From Nitrospirota bacterium (lineage in GTDB: Bacteria > Nitrospirota > Thermodesulfovibrionia > UBA6902 > JAJYJJ01), in contig JAJYJJ010000010.1 in assembly GCA_021789595.1 (NCBI GenBank), positions 1 through 64,000 of the forward strand: a stretch of DNA of 64,000 nt, written 5' to 3'. The position numbers were made by a program, and so were the translations under genes. Positions 62,020 through 64,000 of the stretch are shown one piece after another. The notes under the pieces are model-generated. The model saw only the letters and a list, made by a program, of their open reading frames with translations, did not search any database and was not told the DNA's origin. Positions within the stretch are counted from its first letter, which is position 1. Every line of letters begins with the position of its first letter.

Positions 62020-62357
62020 GAAAAGAGATATTAGAGTTCCATGCAGAATTTTGCAAGACCTTTTCCAACCCTAAAAGGCTTGAGATACTCGACCTTCTTA
62101 AGGCAGGGGAGATAACTGTTGGTGCTATTACTGAAAAGATTGGAGTCTCAAAGGCGAATGTGTCCCAGCATCTGACAATAATGCGTATGATGCGGATCCT
62201 AAAGACAAGAAGGGACGGCACAAAGATTTACTATAGGATAGCCAATGAGAAACTTACTCAGGCCTGCAGTCTTATGCAGGATGCCCTTGCACAGCTTATG
62301 GAAGGTGTCCCTGTGGTTCGAAAACAAGGAACTGTAAATATAAAGGATGGGAGATAA
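62016..62357 (+). CDS. ArsR-family regulator
   Basis: A 113-residue winged-helix regulator: FCKTFSNPKRLEILDLLKAG, then VGAITEKIGVSKANVSQHLTIMRMMRIL as the recognition element and TRRDGTKIYYRIANEKL as wing. It begins with GTG in the overlap GTGA with the SQR stop; a longer frame from 61983 is possible. Cys occurs in FCKTF and in QACSLM. It may sense reactive sulfur or metal and controls the following DsrE-type gene and possibly the whole operon. Confidence 0.87.
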   Translation: MRKEILEFHAEFCKTFSNPKRLEILDLLKAGEITVGAITEKIGVSKANVSQHLTIMRMMRILKTRRDGTKIYYRIANEKLTQACSLMQDALAQLMEGVPVVRKQGTVNIKDGR

Positions 62358-62358
62358 A

Positions 62359-62781
62359 ATGACAAAGATAACTAAGAATGTATCCATAATGTGTTTTCAT
62401 GATGAACTATGTCAGGTCTACAATGCCCTGATGACTGCATTGAGTCTATTGAGGGAGGGTTCAAAGGTTACGATATTTTTTGGTTCAAGAGGTGTAAATG
62501 CAGTACATAAAGAAAAGGTGAAGAACCTGCAGTGCCTTCCCGACCAGCCAAAAGAGATTGGAGATGCAGTAATGAAAAGGATGGAGGAGATGGAACTTCC
62601 GAATGTAGAGGATTTGTTTGTTATGCTTCATATGGAAGGTGCAAGGCTTCTTGCCTGTCCTCTTAATGTTCCTCTTTTTGGAATGAGTGAGACAAATTTC
62701 ATTGAAGGGGTAGAGCTTGCAAACCCTGCTACATACTATAAAGAAGTAGTCATTCAGGCAGATATGAATCTGACTTTTTAA
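62359..62781 (+). CDS. DsrE-family protein
   Basis: A 140-residue protein of the DsrE/peroxiredoxin-like class. It starts with a Cys-bearing strand (VSIMCFHDELCQVYNALMTALSLLREG), has FFGSRGVNAVHKEK, and a segment MEGARLLACPLNVPLFGM with the likely reactive Cys in the position used by DsrE2/YeiE-like sulfur carriers. GGGAG precedes ATG 62359. It is the last gene of the sulfur-relay operon and may be a second sulfur carrier. Confidence 0.8.
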   Translation: MTKITKNVSIMCFHDELCQVYNALMTALSLLREGSKVTIFFGSRGVNAVHKEKVKNLQCLPDQPKEIGDAVMKRMEEMELPNVEDLFVMLHMEGARLLACPLNVPLFGMSETNFIEGVELANPATYYKEVVIQADMNLTF

Positions 62782-62811
62782 AAGACAGCTTATAGATAAG
62801 GCAGCCTAAAA

Positions 62812-62875
62812 TGTCATTCCCGCGCATCGGGAATCTTTCTTAAAAAAGGAGGATTGCGGACAAGCCGCAATGACA
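62812..62875. repeat. Small intergenic palindrome
   Basis: TGTCATT (62812-62818) opens and AATGACA (62869-62875) closes a 64-base stretch that contains CCCGC...GCGGG-like pairing. The ends match those of the larger element at 63787 (TTTGTCATTCC). It is of REP type, a dispersed intergenic repeat. Nothing in the remaining gap to 62984 looks coding. Confidence 0.5.
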
Positions 62876-62984
62876 GGAGTGCAATAATATCGCTTTACGA
62901 AAAATACCAGAATGCCCCGACTTTCAGTCTGGGTTCTTTACTATTTTCCCCTCCCTTGATGGGAGGGGCTGCAGGGGAGGGTGA

Positions 62985-63644
62985 ATGAAAGATGTCACCG
63001 AAGCCTTTGACCATTATGCAGAGGATTACGACAAATGGTTCGATGCCCCAGAGGGTAGGGTGCTTTTTAAAATGGAGATTGAAGCAATAGGGCTTCTTAT
63101 AAGAGACCTCGAAAAACCCTTCCTTGAGATTGGTGTTGGAACAGGGAGGTTTGCAAAGGAATTGGGAATTGAATATGGCATAGAACCAGCTCCTAATGTA
63201 TTAGAGATAGCAGAGAGGCGAGGGATAAAAGTGAAAAAGGCAAGGGGAGAAAAACTTCCCTTTAAAGACGAATCTTTTGGAGGAGTATTTCTGCTCTTTA
63301 CACTCTGTTTTGTAGAAGACCCTAAAAGGGTTTTCTCTGAGTCTAAAAGGGTACTTAAGCAAGGCGGCGGCTTGATTGTAGGAATAATTAATAGAGAAAG
63401 TCTGTGGGGGCAGCTTTATATGAAAAAGAAGACAGAGGATCATCCTATATACAAACATGCACGGTTTTACAGTGTAAAAGAGGTGGTAGAACTGACAGAA
63501 AAGGCAGGATTTGCAGTTGAGGCATATTCATCAACACTCTGCCAGCCTCCGTCTGAAAACCTTTTTAAAGAAACTGTCCACAGCGGATTGGTTGAAGGTG
63601 CAGGGTTTGTGTGTATTCTGGCAAGGAAGACTAATGATGATTAA
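62985..63644 (+). CDS. Class I SAM-dependent methyltransferase
   Basis: A 219-residue methyltransferase. Motif I is PFLEIGVGTGRFAKEL, the post-I acidic Glu follows, and VLKQGGGLIVGIINRESLWGQ is a post-III strand. It begins with AFDHYAEDYDKWF, typical of UbiE/Methyltransf_11-like proteins. The substrate is unknown; the proximity to a sulfur operon might suggest thiol or selenide methylation, but that is speculative. No regulatory link is visible. GGAGGG precedes ATG. Confidence 0.87.
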   Translation: MKDVTEAFDHYAEDYDKWFDAPEGRVLFKMEIEAIGLLIRDLEKPFLEIGVGTGRFAKELGIEYGIEPAPNVLEIAERRGIKVKKARGEKLPFKDESFGGVFLLFTLCFVEDPKRVFSESKRVLKQGGGLIVGIINRESLWGQLYMKKKTEDHPIYKHARFYSVKEVVELTEKAGFAVEAYSSTLCQPPSENLFKETVHSGLVEGAGFVCILARKTNDD

Positions 63645-63786
63645 TAAAAATCAGGGCATATTTTTTGTAGTTTGGGTTTTGCTGGTGGAGCCAGTTCGGG
63701 CAACTTGATAAAAATGATAACATTTATTTCCAGATAAGAGTTTTAACTTGATAATTCCCTGTAGCTTGTTACAAGGTTTTTCCTCA
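63645..63786 (+). other. Non-coding spacer
   Basis: About 140 bases between the methyltransferase stop and the palindromic repeat. No frame with a ribosome site and no hairpin beyond T-rich runs is visible. Confidence 0.4.
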
Positions 63787-63909
63787 TTTGTCATTCCGCA
63801 CGTAATATGCAGCCTGCCCCGTACCTGATACGGGGAATCCAGCCCTCTGTATAGTTCCCTGTTTCCGCAGGGACGGCGTCTGGATTCCTGCCTTTGCAGG
63901 AATGACAAA
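63787..63909. repeat. MITE/REP-like element with 11-base perfect terminal inverted repeats
   Basis: TTTGTCATTCC (63787-63797) and GGAATGACAAA (63899-63909) are exact reverse complements. Inside are further pairs such as CCGTACC/...TACGG and CCTGCC...GCAGG, so the 123-base element can fold back. It shares terminal bases with the 62812 element. Similar TTGTCATTCC...GGAATGACAA elements are common intergenic repeats in several deep-branching bacteria; that is general knowledge. Confidence 0.65.
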
Positions 63910-63941
63910 CAGTTGACTTAAGTTGTTTTGATTTTGATACC

Positions 63942-63958
63942 CTGCGGTCTTACCGCAG
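63942..63958. terminator. Hairpin near the window end
   Basis: CTGCGGT (63942-63948), CTT and ACCGCAG (63952-63958) form a perfect 7-base-pair hairpin. The following sequence is moderately T-rich without a clean T tract, so it may be an attenuator or a weak terminator. Bases 63959-64000 hold no gene. Confidence 0.35.
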
Positions 63959-64000
63959 CGTTCTTCACATTATTTTTAAAACAATTGTTATTTTGTAGTA

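Overview
The window reads as part of a bacterial chromosome of intermediate GC. It looks like a Gram-negative anaerobe or microaerophile. The selenocysteine machinery, the DsrE/DsrF/DsrH-type sulfur carriers, the many flavin and Fe-S proteins and the Fnr-like sites point to a Nitrospirota (Thermodesulfovibrio-like) or Deltaproteobacteria-like lineage. That placement is inferred from gene content and has not been tested phylogenetically.

Layout. (1) 1-12.1 kb is an accessory block: a Phd/PIN toxin-antitoxin pair, an HxlR regulator facing a ferredoxin-nitroreductase / Old Yellow Enzyme / Fe-S flavoprotein / nitroreductase series, then small enzymes (carboxymuconolactone decarboxylase-like, VOC, SnoaL-like, beta-lactamase-fold, cupins, acetyltransferases, an esterase). 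Four of its genes are disrupted by one-base indels or an in-frame TGA. Near-identical cupin 3' ends lie at both edges, and the 3' end of a tRNA-Ala gene faces the block. (2) 12.2-16.3 kb holds galE and a reverse-strand glycosylation operon in which a TMTC-like membrane mannosyltransferase appears split and permuted. (3) 16.4-29.1 kb is housekeeping: HtrA protease, PIN-TRAM protein, ispD-ispF, an Nramp transporter with a CBS/MgtE-N partner, a probable 6S RNA before ribonuclease Y, ymdB, aroK-aroB. (4) 28.9-30.1 kb is a small NifU / heme-copper-like / DUF1858 / zinc-ribbon set with two matching Fnr-type palindromes. (5) 30.1-39.8 kb holds an amidase, lone EcfT, D-aminoacylase, PuuD-like hydrolase, AI-2E exporter, release-factor-like protein and dipeptide ABC genes without ATPases. 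(6) 39.8-51 kb holds dksA-like, tadA among three tRNA genes, rluB, aspS, ferredoxin, selA, selB and uvrA. (7) 51-59 kb holds envelope proteins, glycosyltransferases, an acetolactate synthase-like enzyme and rho. (8) 59.3-62.8 kb is a sulfur-relay operon bracketed by two ArsR regulators, followed by a methyltransferase and intergenic palindromes.

The main discovery is at 59708-60064. A DsrE/TusD-like gene has an in-frame TGA at codon 77, where the family has its catalytic cysteine (about Cys78 in TusD/DsrE). It reads U-G-G-C and is followed by a hairpin with SECIS geometry. selA and selB lie 12-15 kb away in the same window. I read this as a selenocysteine-containing DsrE working with adjacent DsrF- and DsrH-like subunits and a sulfide:quinone oxidoreductase-like flavoprotein, which is a selenium-dependent sulfur relay. 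Conventional ORF calling would miss it.
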